From Bathymodiolus heckerae thiotrophic gill symbiont (lineage in GTDB: Bacteria; Pseudomonadota; Gammaproteobacteria; PS1; Pseudothioglobaceae): DNA of 42,365 nucleotides. The stretch is from assembly GCF_900128515.1 (NCBI RefSeq), contig NZ_FQTP01000005.1, positions 1 to 42,365 on the forward strand, read 5' to 3'. Both the position numbers and the translations under genes were made by a program. Under the pieces are notes generated by a model that was not told the origin of the DNA, made no database searches, and worked only from the letters and a program-made list of their open reading frames with translations. Shown here one piece after another: positions 34,304 through 42,224 of this stretch (position 1 is its first letter; every line of letters begins with the position of its first letter).

Positions 34304-34621
34304 TTAGTTATTTCTATTGGCTTTTTCTTCTAAACCAGACAAGCCAAAACGCCTGGATAATTCATTTGTTATTGCGTCCACTTCTATCCCTTTAAGGCGA
34401 AGTAATACCAATGTATGAAACCAAAGATCTGCCACTTTGTAGATGATTTTATCATTGATGTCGTCTTTAGTCGCCATAATTACCTCGGCAGCTTCCTCGG
34501 CAATTTTTTTCAAAATCTCATCCTCTCCCTTGGCGTATAAAGAGGCAACATAAGACTCATCCGCCTTAGCGGCTTTTCTTTGTTCTAAAACATCCTCTAA
34601 TTCTTTTAATACACTATCCAT
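34304..34621 (-). CDS. hisE: HisE, phosphoribosyl-ATP pyrophosphatase
   Basis: HisE removes pyrophosphate from PR-ATP, the second step of histidine synthesis. The 105-residue protein shows the MazG-like fold: [30 protein letters not shown], with the acidic metal-binding residues in EEAAE, then [20 protein letters not shown]. It overlaps hisI by 8 bases. In enterobacteria the two are fused as HisIE; here they are separate. Confidence 0.96.
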   Translation of the reverse strand: MDSVLKELEDVLEQRKAAKADESYVASLYAKGEDEILKKIAEEAAEVIMATKDDINDKIIYKVADLWFHTLVLLRLKGIEVDAITNELSRRFGLSGLEEKANRNN

Positions 34622-34994
34622 AAATCTCTTTTGGGTCTTTTAATACTTCGGCAACGCTCGCCCAGTTATTACCATTTAATTTTTGAAAAAAGCAAGATTT
34701 TCTGCCTGTGTGGCAAGCAATACCACCGACTTGCTCTACTTTAAGCAGGATAACATCATTATCACAGTCGGTATAGATTTCTTTGATTTTTTGCGTGTGT
34801 CCTGATTCTTCGCCCTTAAACCACAATTTTTTACGCGTACGAGAATAATAAACCGCTTGTTGCTTTTCAATGGTTAAAGATAAAGATGCTTGATTCATCC
34901 AAGCAAACATCAAAACTTCGCCCGTTACAAAATCTTGGGCGATGGCTGGTATCAGCCCCTTCTCATCAAATCGAATTTTCTCTAATGCACTCAC
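34614..34994 (-). CDS. hisI: HisI, phosphoribosyl-AMP cyclohydrolase
   Basis: HisI opens the purine ring of PR-AMP, the third step of histidine synthesis. The 126-residue protein carries [42 protein letters not shown] and the zinc-binding [10 protein letters not shown]. Start and length are normal. The gene is divergent from the nuclease gene over a 54-base gap. Confidence 0.97.
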   Translation of the reverse strand: MSALEKIRFDEKGLIPAIAQDFVTGEVLMFAWMNQASLSLTIEKQQAVYYSRTRKKLWFKGEESGHTQKIKEIYTDCDNDVILLKVEQVGGIACHTGRKSCFFQKLNGNNWASVAEVLKDPKEIYG

Positions 34995-35048
34995 TGAGTA
35001 TTAAAATATAATAAAATGATTGATTTTACCGCTAGTTTGCGACTTTGA

Positions 35049-35522
35049 ATGAAATTATTTTTTCTGTTATTTTTGTTGGTAAGTAACGCCATTGCTATTG
35101 ATAGTTTTACGCTAAATAGCGAAAAAACCTTGTATATTGTTGATGGCGACAGCGTGAGCGTGCAAATGCGTATTGCGGGTATTGACACACCAGAAATCAC
35201 CCAGCCATGCCAAAAAATACAACACCAAACTATCGATTGCGGTCGGCTGGCAGAAGGTTATTTAAAAAAACTGCTAAGTACCACTTCTGGAAAATTACTC
35301 ATCACCCCGATTGCAATTGATCATTATCAACGCATTTTAGTGCGTGTTTACAAGGGTAATACTGATATTGGAAGGGCGATGGTAGAGTTGGGTATGGCAT
35401 TTTCTTATAAAAACACTTATCGTCAAGAAGAGGGTTCGGCTAAGTCAAAAAAACTGGGTTTTTGGGGTTTCTATAAGCCGCCCATCAAGCCGTATCAATG
35501 GCGTAAGGCAAATCGTCGTTAA
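35049..35522 (+). CDS. Exported thermonuclease-family nuclease (SNase-like)
   Basis: The 157-residue product has a signal peptide (MKLFFLLFLLVSNAIA) and an SNase fold: YIVDGDSVSVQMRIAGIDTPE supplies the Asp and first Arg of the active site, and DHYQRILVRVY the second Arg. The closing KKLGFWGFYKPPIKPYQWR matches the family. It would cut DNA or RNA outside the cytoplasm, for defence or nutrient use. Four cysteines are visible in or near CQKIQHQTIDCG, a likely disulfide. It is convergent with gor. Confidence 0.88.
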   Translation: MKLFFLLFLLVSNAIAIDSFTLNSEKTLYIVDGDSVSVQMRIAGIDTPEITQPCQKIQHQTIDCGRLAEGYLKKLLSTTSGKLLITPIAIDHYQRILVRVYKGNTDIGRAMVELGMAFSYKNTYRQEEGSAKSKKLGFWGFYKPPIKPYQWRKANRR

Positions 35523-35527
35523 TCCCT

Positions 35528-36859
35528 CTAGCGCATAGTGACCAATTCTTCTGCACTGGTTGGATGAATGGCAATCGTATCATCGAAGTCTTTTTTGGTT
35601 GCACCCATCTTAATAGCCACCGCAAAACCTTGTAACATTTCATCAGCGCCGTGCCCCATAATATGACAACCCACCACCTTTTCGTTATCGCCTGTACAAA
35701 CCAGCTTTAGTGCAGTGGTGGTTTTGTGATCAAGCAAGGTATCTGCCATTGGGGTGAATTCTGATTTATACACCTTTACCTTTTTACATTGCTCATTAGC
35801 CTCATTCTCGGTGAGTCCAATCGTGCCAATCGGTGGATGTGAAAACACCACGGTGGCAATATTGTTGTAATTTAGGTGTCTATCAGGCATATTGTTATAA
35901 AGCCGGTCAGACAGCCTTCTGCCAGCTGCAATTGCCACAGGTGTGAGAGGCGCCCGACCTGTGGCATCACCAAGTGCAAAAATATTGTCAATATTGGTAG
36001 CTTGATATTTGTCCGTTGGAATAAAGCCTTTTTGGTCGCATTTTATACCTGCATTTTCTAGACCTAGGTGTTGCGTCATTGGGTTTCTTCCAACTGCCCA
36101 AATAATTTCATCAAACCCAGAAAACTCACCTTTGTTGGTAACAAGGGTTTTGTTGTTGGTAACTTTGTTAATTTGTGAGCCGTGATGAATGGTAATACCA
36201 TGCGCTGTGTAGTCTTTATCAAGCGCAGTTTGAATCATTGAATCGAAACCTCTGAGTAAGGTATCTGCTCTGCCAAAAATCGCCACTTCTGAGCCAAGTG
36301 CATTTAATACGCCTGCCAATTCAACGCCAATATAACCACCGCCAATCACCGCTACTTTTTTGGGCAATGTTTCTAATGCAAAAAAACCATCAGAAGTAAT
36401 ACCATATTCAGCACCTTCAATATGCGGCATAGCAGGCTCACCACCGGGAGAAAGTACAATATGTTTGGCCGTATAAGTCTCACCATTTACACTCACCGTA
36501 TTTTTATCTACCAACTTGCCAAAGCCATGAATATAATCAATGCCCAGTTTTTCCAAATAGCCGTCATACCAAGTAGTAATGCCTTTGATGTAATTATCAC
36601 GCCCTTGTTTAAGTTTTTCCCATGAAAAGTTCTTAACATCAACTGCAAACCCAAACCCCTGTGCGTTGTTAATTTGCGTAGCGGCATTAGCTGCAAACCA
36701 CATCACTTTTTTAGGCACGCAACCCACATTTACACAAGTACCACCCATAGTTTTTACCTCAATAACGAGGCATTTTTTGCCATACTCTGCTGCCCGTTCT
36801 ACTGCCGATAGCCCGCCACTGCCTGCGCCAATTGCTATCATATCGTAATGTTTTGTCAT
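35528..36859 (-). CDS. gor: Glutathione reductase
   Basis: The enzyme reduces oxidised glutathione with NADPH. Features: FAD site [13 protein letters not shown], the redox pair in [13 protein letters not shown], the NADPH site [11 protein letters not shown] and the C-terminal HPTSAEE carrying the active-site His-Glu pair. I start at the ATG at 36859 because GGAG lies seven bases ahead; the upstream in-frame ATG at 36871 sits at the tail of a terminator. The gene is last in the antioxidant cluster, directly after the intrinsic terminator behind the EncFtn gene, so it depends on readthrough or a promoter inside that gene. Confidence 0.95.
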   Translation of the reverse strand: MTKHYDMIAIGAGSGGLSAVERAAEYGKKCLVIEVKTMGGTCVNVGCVPKKVMWFAANAATQINNAQGFGFAVDVKNFSWEKLKQGRDNYIKGITTWYDGYLEKLGIDYIHGFGKLVDKNTVSVNGETYTAKHIVLSPGGEPAMPHIEGAEYGITSDGFFALETLPKKVAVIGGGYIGVELAGVLNALGSEVAIFGRADTLLRGFDSMIQTALDKDYTAHGITIHHGSQINKVTNNKTLVTNKGEFSGFDEIIWAVGRNPMTQHLGLENAGIKCDQKGFIPTDKYQATNIDNIFALGDATGRAPLTPVAIAAGRRLSDRLYNNMPDRHLNYNNIATVVFSHPPIGTIGLTENEANEQCKKVKVYKSEFTPMADTLLDHKTTTALKLVCTGDNEKVVGCHIMGHGADEMLQGFAVAIKMGATKKDFDDTIAIHPTSAEELVTMR

Positions 36860-36871
36860 TTTTTTCTCCAT

Positions 36872-36895
36872 AAAAAAAGGGCTCTCGCCCCTTAT
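36872..36895 (-). terminator. Intrinsic terminator between EncFtn and gor
   Basis: On the minus strand GGGC and GCCC arms close a GAGA (GNRA) tetraloop, with extra A-T pairs below and seven T residues after. It begins six bases after the EncFtn stop. The gor ribosome site directly follows its T run. Confidence 0.85.
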
Positions 36896-36900
36896 TGGGT

Positions 36901-37185
36901 TTAGTGGGTAATTGGCTTATCAGTAAAAAGATAGTCTTTTAACTCTTTATCAAAAGCTTTATCTTTGCGTCTAATCCACTCTAAAACCATCGCTGCGTGT
37001 TCTTTTTCCTCATCGCGATTATGTCTTAAAATCGCCGATAACTCATCATCTTGACACGCATCAATGCGCTGATTATACCAATCAACCGCCTCTAATTCCT
37101 CCATTAGCGAAACAATTGTTTTGTGCATATCCTTAGTCGCTTGGGTTAAATTTTCCTCTGCTTCGTGGTAACCTTCGTTTGCCAT
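36901..37185 (-). CDS. EncFtn-type ferritin-like protein without an encapsulin neighbour
   Basis: The 94-residue protein resembles the encapsulated ferritin EncFtn from Rhodospirillum rubrum over its length. [17 protein letters not shown] and [19 protein letters not shown] supply the ferroxidase residues: E30, E60 and H63, with W36 and Y37 next to them (E32, E62, H65, W38 and Y39 in that protein). EncFtn makes a ring decamer that oxidises Fe(II) and needs an encapsulin shell to store it. Here the C terminus ends at PITH with no visible encapsulin-targeting peptide, and no shell gene is adjacent. The gene sits 11 bases behind catalase. Confidence 0.88.
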   Translation of the reverse strand: MANEGYHEAEENLTQATKDMHKTIVSLMEELEAVDWYNQRIDACQDDELSAILRHNRDEEKEHAAMVLEWIRRKDKAFDKELKDYLFTDKPITH

Positions 37186-37196
37186 ATTTATCTCCT

Positions 37197-38657
37197 TTAT
37201 AAGTCTTTCATTATAGTTTTTATACGATGAGCATAATCACTATCTGCCTTATTAAATTGAGCAAGCATTTCTTGTTGTACCTCTGCTGTTGCCTGTGATA
37301 AACCTTCAGCAATTGTGGTGGTAAGTTGAGATTTTTGCGACTCATTCATTAACCTAAATAAATCACCTGCTTGTTGATAATAATCCTCTACTTCAACCGT
37401 ATCAAAACGATTTATCCAAGCATTTTTTTCAACAGGCATTGCAGGTTCTGCGAATATAGGTTTTGGTTTTGGTGCACCGTCATTGATTTGATTATTAGGA
37501 TAAAAATTCACTTTATCAGTTTGAATTTTGTCGCCACCAACAGGACACATTCCTGCCATCTTACCATCTCTTTGATAGTGATTAACAGGACATTTTGCAG
37601 CATTCACAGGGAGCTGATTAGCGTTAGCACCAACACGATAACGATGAGCATCTGGGTATGCTAATAACCTTGTTTGCAACATTTTGTCAGGTGAAGTGCC
37701 AATACCGGGGACTAAATTACCAGGAGAAAAGCAGGCTTGTTCAGTTTCAGCAAAGTAATTTTCAACATTACGATTGAGTTCAAGTTGCCCAACTTCAATC
37801 AGTGGAAAATCTGCGTGTGACCAAACTTTGGTTAAATCAAAAGGATTGAGATGATAATTTTTAGCCTTATCTTCACTCATCATTTGCACACTGGCTGTCC
37901 AACTTGGAAAGTCCCCTTTATCAATTGCATTAACTAAATCTTCTTGTGCGCCAAATGGACATGTTTTTGCAGCCTCGTCATTGGTTAAGTTTTTAATTCC
38001 TTGATTGGTTTTAAAGTGCCATTTAAACCAAGTTCTTTCGCCTTGCTCATTCCAAAAACTAAAGGTATGCGAACTAAATCCGTGCATATGTTGATAACTA
38101 GCAGGAATACCTCTGTCCGACATTAAAATTGTAATTTGATGCAATGATTGCGGATGATTTGCCCAAAACTCAAACATTGCTGCTGGGTCAGGCAAATTTG
38201 TTTTTGGATTTTTCTTTTGTGAATGAATAAAATCAGGAAAATTAATACCATCACGCAAAAAGAAGACAGGCGTATTGTTGCCTACCATATCATAATTACC
38301 TTCACTCGTATAAAACTTTAAGGCAAATCCGCGAGGATCTCTAGCATAATCACTAGAATCTTGTCCGCCGCCAACCGTTGAAAATCGTGCAAATACTTCA
38401 GTTTGTTGACCAACTGTTTGTAAAAAATTAGCAATGGTTTTATCCTTTAATGATTTTGTAACAGTAAATGTGCCATAAGTACCCGTGCCTCTAGCATGAA
38501 CTACTCGCTCTGGAATTCGTTCACGATTAAAATGGGCTAATTTTTCAAAAGTGTAGTGATTATCAAAGGTTAATGCGCCTCTCTCGCCTACTGTAATACT
38601 ATTATTGTCGTCTGCAACTGGCGAACCTGTTGCGTTGGTTAAAGTCTTTTTGTTCAT
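37197..38657 (-). CDS. katA: Haem catalase
   Basis: Catalase splits hydrogen peroxide. The product has 486 residues from the ATG at 38657, chosen because AAGGAG lies eight bases ahead; a longer frame from 38702 overlaps DUF3501. The catalytic His is in RVVHARGTGTYGTF, the Asn in NNTPVFFLRDGI, and the haem-ligand Tyr in RLLAYPDAHRYRVGAN. The C-terminal part is short, so it is a small-subunit clade enzyme. No signal peptide is seen, so it acts in the cytoplasm. It follows the DUF3501 gene by 25 bases and precedes EncFtn by 11. Confidence 0.96.
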   Translation of the reverse strand: MNKKTLTNATGSPVADDNNSITVGERGALTFDNHYTFEKLAHFNRERIPERVVHARGTGTYGTFTVTKSLKDKTIANFLQTVGQQTEVFARFSTVGGGQDSSDYARDPRGFALKFYTSEGNYDMVGNNTPVFFLRDGINFPDFIHSQKKNPKTNLPDPAAMFEFWANHPQSLHQITILMSDRGIPASYQHMHGFSSHTFSFWNEQGERTWFKWHFKTNQGIKNLTNDEAAKTCPFGAQEDLVNAIDKGDFPSWTASVQMMSEDKAKNYHLNPFDLTKVWSHADFPLIEVGQLELNRNVENYFAETEQACFSPGNLVPGIGTSPDKMLQTRLLAYPDAHRYRVGANANQLPVNAAKCPVNHYQRDGKMAGMCPVGGDKIQTDKVNFYPNNQINDGAPKPKPIFAEPAMPVEKNAWINRFDTVEVEDYYQQAGDLFRLMNESQKSQLTTTIAEGLSQATAEVQQEMLAQFNKADSDYAHRIKTIMKDL

Positions 38658-38682
38658 TTCTATCTCCTTTTTATTAAAAAAA

Positions 38683-39282
38683 TTAATGACACCGCTCCAC
38701 ATTGTTTTTAAAATCCAATGCTAGCAGCTCTTTCTGTGCTAATGATAATATTGTTGTGCTTTGATAATTAGCATGATTGGCAATAATTTCAACTTTGGCA
38801 GTATGAAAATCTTTTATCATTGTTGCGTTTAATTCAAAACGCATAAAATGCACAGACGAGGTTTTATCTTCGGTTTGCCTCTCTAAATCTTCATTACAAA
38901 TTGCAAAAACTTTTTGATGATTGCCAATTTGGAAGTAAATATTTTTTTCAATGTTAAGTAATTGGCTCAATTTTTGTTTGCGTTCAACTTCATTGCTGTA
39001 TTCTAATATCATTGTGGCTTTTAAATTATTACCTGTTGGAATGAGCGGATTATAAGTATCTAATTCTTCTTGAATTTCTGCTACTTCAAAAATCTTTTCA
39101 ATGCGTAACATTTCTTGAATTTGATATTGAATGGTTTGTTGGTTTTCAAATAATAGGCGAATACTCTCACCAAGCATTACACTTCTATTTTTTCTAATCG
39201 CAATGACTTCTGTTCTGAACTCATTGCGTTTTTTTGCATAATCTTCAGGAGATAATAAATCATTTTTTGTTAATATTTTCAT
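38683..39282 (-). CDS. DUF3501 family protein
   Basis: The 199 residues show the DUF3501 layout: LSPEDYAKKRNEFRTEVIAIRKNRSVMLGESIRLLFENQQTIQYQIQEMLRIEKI as an early helical block and a later FMRFELNATMIKDF. This family is repeatedly found next to rubrerythrin and Fe-S oxidoreductases like the one upstream, and its job is unknown. The start codon overlaps that gene by 4 bases. It is probably a cytoplasmic partner of the oxidoreductase. Confidence 0.85.
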   Translation of the reverse strand: MKILTKNDLLSPEDYAKKRNEFRTEVIAIRKNRSVMLGESIRLLFENQQTIQYQIQEMLRIEKIFEVAEIQEELDTYNPLIPTGNNLKATMILEYSNEVERKQKLSQLLNIEKNIYFQIGNHQKVFAICNEDLERQTEDKTSSVHFMRFELNATMIKDFHTAKVEIIANHANYQSTTILSLAQKELLALDFKNNVERCH

Positions 39283-40577
39283 AGTCTGTATTTTTGTTTA
39301 AGTAAGGTTATTGGATGGATTGATGGCACTTTATCTTCATTAATATGTGCGATATGATTGCCTGCCATCACACAATCGCTAACAATATAATCGGTTTTTT
39401 CGGTAACTTTTTTAGCAACAGGTTTGCCGATTTTTACGGCAAACTCATAACTGTGTTTTTTTACCCCATAAGTACCATCATGCCCAGAGCATCGTGTCGC
39501 AAGATTGAGTGTAATATCAGGAATTAAAGATAGAATTTTCTTAGTTTTAGTGCCAATATTCTGGACTCTTTGGTGGCACGCCATATGGTAAAGCACCTCG
39601 GTCTCTTGATTTTCAAAATCAGTATTTAATACGCCTTTATCATTTAAGAAATCTAAATATTCGAAAGGATCAACAAAAGCATTGGCAATTTTTTGAATAT
39701 CTTTATCTGCTGGTAGCATCATTGGCAATTCATTTTTAAACATCAGCACGCAAGAAGGAATTGGTGCCATAATTTTATAACCCTGATTAACTGCGTCTAA
39801 TAAGATTGTTTTATTTTGTTGGGCGTAATTCATCGCACTTTGAATATCGCCTAATTCTAATTTTGGCATACCGCAACATTGCGTTCTTTGTAATAATTGC
39901 ACAGCAACTTCATTGTGTTGCAACACAGCCACCAAATCAGTAACAATTTGTGGGTCATTGTGTTGCCCATAACAGGTGATAAAAATAGCAACTTTGTAAT
40001 CACTTTGTACGGTTTTGTGTTCGCTTGATAATTTGCTTAATAATTTAGTTGCAGTTTTATTATGATATTTAGGAATAAGTGCTTGAGGATGAAGCTTTAA
40101 CAGTTTTCTAACCCAATTAAAGTCATTCATTTTATTAACAATTTTTGCTAGTTTTAACGAACTAACCATTTTACCAACCAATTGAGGTGAGGCTAATAAT
40201 TGGTTGGTAATACTGGCTCCTTTTTGCTTAAATTGCACAGCTTTAGCGCGCAACATCAAATGCGGAAAGTCAATATTCCATTCATGTGGTGGTGTATAAG
40301 GGCATTTGGTCATATAACATAAATCACATAAGAAACATTCATCTACCACTTTTTGATAATCTTTTTTATCAACACCATCAACCTCCATCGTTTTGGAATC
40401 ATCCATCAAATCGAATAATACTGGAAAAGATTGACACAAACTAACACAACGCCGACAACCATGGCATAAGTCAAAGACGCGCTCCATTTCATTGTGTAAT
40501 AATTCTTCATCATAAAATGAAGGGTTTTGCCAATCTAATGGGTGACGCGTTGGGGCTTGTAAATTACCTTCTTGCAT
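39279..40577 (-). CDS. Two-cluster [4Fe-4S] oxidoreductase with CCG domains (GlpC/HdrD-like)
   Basis: The 432-residue protein has two ferredoxin motifs near the N terminus, CHGCRRCVSLCQSFP and CFLCDLCYMTKCPY. Two cysteine-rich (CCG) domains follow, marked by CYGQHNDP with QCCGMPKLELGD and by MACHQRV with CSGHDGTYG. Such proteins pass electrons from a flavoprotein or quinone to a partner. Between rubrerythrin and DUF3501 it is probably the electron source for peroxide reduction; that role is inferred from gene order. The sequence is soluble, with no clear membrane helix. Confidence 0.85.
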   Translation of the reverse strand: MQEGNLQAPTRHPLDWQNPSFYDEELLHNEMERVFDLCHGCRRCVSLCQSFPVLFDLMDDSKTMEVDGVDKKDYQKVVDECFLCDLCYMTKCPYTPPHEWNIDFPHLMLRAKAVQFKQKGASITNQLLASPQLVGKMVSSLKLAKIVNKMNDFNWVRKLLKLHPQALIPKYHNKTATKLLSKLSSEHKTVQSDYKVAIFITCYGQHNDPQIVTDLVAVLQHNEVAVQLLQRTQCCGMPKLELGDIQSAMNYAQQNKTILLDAVNQGYKIMAPIPSCVLMFKNELPMMLPADKDIQKIANAFVDPFEYLDFLNDKGVLNTDFENQETEVLYHMACHQRVQNIGTKTKKILSLIPDITLNLATRCSGHDGTYGVKKHSYEFAVKIGKPVAKKVTEKTDYIVSDCVMAGNHIAHINEDKVPSIHPITLLKQKYRL

Positions 40578-40595
40578 GGTATTTCTCCTTTTAAT

Positions 40596-40655
40596 GAGTC
40601 TATTGATTACTAATATTTATACAAAGGTCTCAAAATATTAGTAATCAATAGACTC
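40596..40655. other. Long perfect inverted repeat between rbr and the Fe-S oxidoreductase
   Basis: Two arms of 23 bases, beginning GAGTCTATTGATTACTAATA and exactly complementary to each other, enclose a 14-base loop. In the rbr transcript this gives a long stable hairpin 18 bases before the start of the next gene. It is not followed by a T run, so simple termination is unlikely. It might protect the 3' end of a processed rbr message or hold a protein site. Confidence 0.85.
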
Positions 40656-40689
40656 TTATAAATGAGGTAAAAAATTACCCCATTTATAA
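40656..40689 (-). other. Second hairpin directly behind rbr
   Basis: Fifteen-base arms (TTATAAATGAGGTAA and its complement with one mismatch) enclose AAAA. The hairpin begins four bases after the rbr stop and abuts the longer repeat at 40596-40655. Together they fill almost the whole gap between rbr and the next gene, pointing to RNA processing or attenuation of the operon. Confidence 0.75.
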
Positions 40690-40693
40690 AAGC

Positions 40694-41107
40694 TTATAAG
40701 TTATCTAATGCTTTTTGAAAACGATTAGCGTGTGAGCGTTCTGCTTTGGCTAATGTCTCAAACCAATCAGCAATTTCATCAAATCCTTCTTCTCTTGCAT
40801 CTTTAACCATTCCTGGATACATATCAGTATATTCGTGTGTTTCGCCTGCAATGGCAGCCTTTAGATTATCAGCAGTCTCGCCAATCGGAAGACCTGTTGC
40901 TGGATCACCCACTTCTTCTAAATACTCCAAATGTCCGTGTGCGTGTCCCGTTTCACCTTCAGCGGTTGAACGAAAAACAGCCGCCACATCGTTACAACCT
41001 TCAATATCTGCTTTTGCCGCAAAATAAAGATAACGGCGATTTGCCTGAGACTCTCCTGAAAAAGCATCTTTTAAGTTTTGCTCTGTTCTACTGTTTTTTA
41101 ATGACAT
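40694..41107 (-). CDS. rbr: Rubrerythrin-type di-iron peroxidase without rubredoxin domain
   Basis: Rubrerythrins reduce hydrogen peroxide at a di-iron site. The 137-residue protein has the ligands E19, E50/E52, H55, E89, E92, E123 and H126 in the usual contexts (TAEGETGHAHGHLEYL, ETHEYTDMY, KAERSHANRF). It stops after the four-helix bundle, so the C-terminal rubredoxin domain is missing and electrons must come from another protein, probably the Fe-S oxidoreductase encoded next. It has its own ribosome site, AGGAGAG. Confidence 0.95.
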   Translation of the reverse strand: MSLKNSRTEQNLKDAFSGESQANRRYLYFAAKADIEGCNDVAAVFRSTAEGETGHAHGHLEYLEEVGDPATGLPIGETADNLKAAIAGETHEYTDMYPGMVKDAREEGFDEIADWFETLAKAERSHANRFQKALDNL

Positions 41108-41132
41108 ATTTTCTCTCCTATTATTTAATGAA

Positions 41133-41147
41133 TTAACTGTCAGTTAA
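41133..41147. promoter_or_regulatory. Palindromic site in the rbr leader
   Basis: TTAACTG and CAGTTAA form a perfect palindrome around one T, 26-40 bases ahead of the rbr start codon and downstream of the likely promoter. It could be an operator for a repressor. Confidence 0.5.
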
Positions 41148-41175
41148 GCCTCCATAAAATGAAAACTTAAATGAT

Positions 41176-41204
41176 ATTATAATGAGCAAAGTTATTAAGT
41201 AAAA
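41176..41204 (-). promoter_or_regulatory. Likely promoter of the rbr operon
   Basis: On the minus strand a perfect TATAAT lies at 41181-41176. A weak -35 (TTTACT) is 16 bases upstream, at 41203-41198. This would place transcription start near 41169 and a leader of about 60 bases containing the palindrome at 41133-41147. Confidence 0.5.
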
Positions 41205-41217
41205 CGAATAATATTGG

Positions 41218-41248
41218 TTGTAATAATCGTAAAAAACGATTATTACAA
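41218..41248. promoter_or_regulatory. 31-bp perfect inverted repeat between rbr and the LysR/OxyR remnant
   Basis: The arms TTGTAATAATCGT and their exact complement flank AAAAA. It ends on the A of the remnant's ATG and lies 37 bases upstream of the rbr -10. This is where a divergent regulator would bind to control both itself and rbr. Confidence 0.65.
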
Positions 41249-41457
41249 TGCCTTTAATTAAAAATCTGTATTATTTATTAGTATTAAAGCAACATCCGCA
41301 TTTTTCCAAAGTGGCAAGTGCGTGTTTTGTTAGTCAATCCACTTTAAGCGCAGGGGTTAACAAATTAGAACAGGATAATTGGTTGAGCGAACCAATAATG
41401 TTTTATTCACCCCTTTAGGGGAAGTTACTTAAATATATGGATAAAATCATGGCTTGA
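41248..41457 (+). pseudogene. Remnant of a LysR-type regulator gene, OxyR-like
   Basis: The first 40 codons read as a LysR helix-turn-helix: MPLIKNLYYLLVLKQHPHF, then SKVASACFVSQSTLSAGVNKLEQ. This resembles OxyR, whose equivalent is HFRRAADSCHVSQPTLSGQIRKLE. After that comes a TAG at 41416-41418, but the frame continues as GKLLKYMDKIMA, which fits the end of the LysR DNA-binding domain, before a TGA at 41455-41457. A few residues before the stop seem to be missing too. The sensing domain is gone. The gene diverges from rbr as an oxyR-like regulator would. Confidence 0.7.
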
Positions 41458-41480
41458 ACGCATAATTTGACAGTCCTTGA

Positions 41481-41516
41481 ATTCAGCCACTACGCTAATT
41501 GGCTGAATAATTTTTT
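41481..41516 (+). terminator. Intrinsic terminator on the plus strand
   Basis: ATTCAGCCA and TGGCTGAAT pair over a 10-base loop, followed by AA and six T residues. It lies 24 bases past the regulator remnant, as expected for the end of its former transcript. The deletion of the regulator's C-terminal part would then have removed DNA between the remnant and this terminator. Confidence 0.75.
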
Positions 41517-41529
41517 AGACTATTTCAGC

Positions 41530-42123
41530 CTATTTGTTGGGCTTAAAGGTTAATACAAAATTAACTGCCGCCTTATTGGAAAGACTTAAGCCACCGACGG
41601 TGTTAGCTAAGTTAACTAAATTTTCAGCAGGAATTTTATAATCATCAGTATTAACAATTATTGGCTGCATAGAGGTAATTAAAAGTCTATTTCTATAAGT
41701 TTTAGCAACCATAATATTTAATTTTATCTTTTTGGTGGTGCCATAGAGTTCTAAAGTAGCAGGTATTTCCATTTTTCTATAATAAGATATTGACTTTATT
41801 TTATTCATATCTATTTTTGCTTTAATAGTGGCTTTAGGAAATTTTACTATTTTAAAAAACAATTCTTCTATTCTAGTATCTCTTATTCCTATTTTTGTAT
41901 CAATACTATTCAAATCAATACTTATCTCCACATCGCCCGAGTCAGATATTGTTCCCTGTGTATTTTTAAAAACAGCAGGCTCAACTACATATTGTTTTTT
42001 TATAGTGCTGAAATTCACTATTGAATTATGGCTATCAACACTATATTTGGTGCCTGCAAACGCACTATTAAACCCTACAATTAATAGCAATGAAGATACT
42101 GTAACTATCTTATTTAAACTCAT
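41530..42123 (-). CDS. YceI-family periplasmic protein
   Basis: The 197-residue protein has a signal peptide (cut after AFA) and the YceI pattern of a lipocalin-like barrel: KYSVDSHNSIVNFSTIKK, ISDSGDVEISIDLNSIDTKIGIRDTRIEELFF, FPKATIKAKID and IPATLELYGTTKKIKLNI. YceI proteins bind isoprenoid-type lipids such as quinones. The gene stands alone with its own promoter, and its 3' end faces the plus-strand terminator. A good ribosome site, AGGAG, precedes the ATG. Confidence 0.88.
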   Translation of the reverse strand: MSLNKIVTVSSLLLIVGFNSAFAGTKYSVDSHNSIVNFSTIKKQYVVEPAVFKNTQGTISDSGDVEISIDLNSIDTKIGIRDTRIEELFFKIVKFPKATIKAKIDMNKIKSISYYRKMEIPATLELYGTTKKIKLNIMVAKTYRNRLLITSMQPIIVNTDDYKIPAENLVNLANTVGGLSLSNKAAVNFVLTFKPNK

Positions 42124-42150
42124 ACTTTTCTCCTAAAGATTCATCATAAA

Positions 42151-42178
42151 ATTATCAAACTCACTAAAACCATTGTAA
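42151..42178 (-). promoter_or_regulatory. Possible promoter of the YceI gene
   Basis: On the minus strand TTACAA and GATAAT stand 16 bases apart, 28 bases before the start codon. Both hexamers are one or two bases off consensus. Confidence 0.4.
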
Positions 42179-42224
42179 GTTTAACTATACTTGCTTAATT
42201 ATAACAAATAAAATAATTAAGTAT

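Noticed and set aside
37197-38702. A longer catalase beginning at 38702
   Set aside because: It overlaps DUF3501 and has no ribosome site, whereas the ATG at 38657 has AAGGAG ahead and gives the usual N terminus.
41828-42136. A 102-codon plus-strand frame
   Set aside because: It is antisense to the YceI gene, which has a signal peptide and family motifs.
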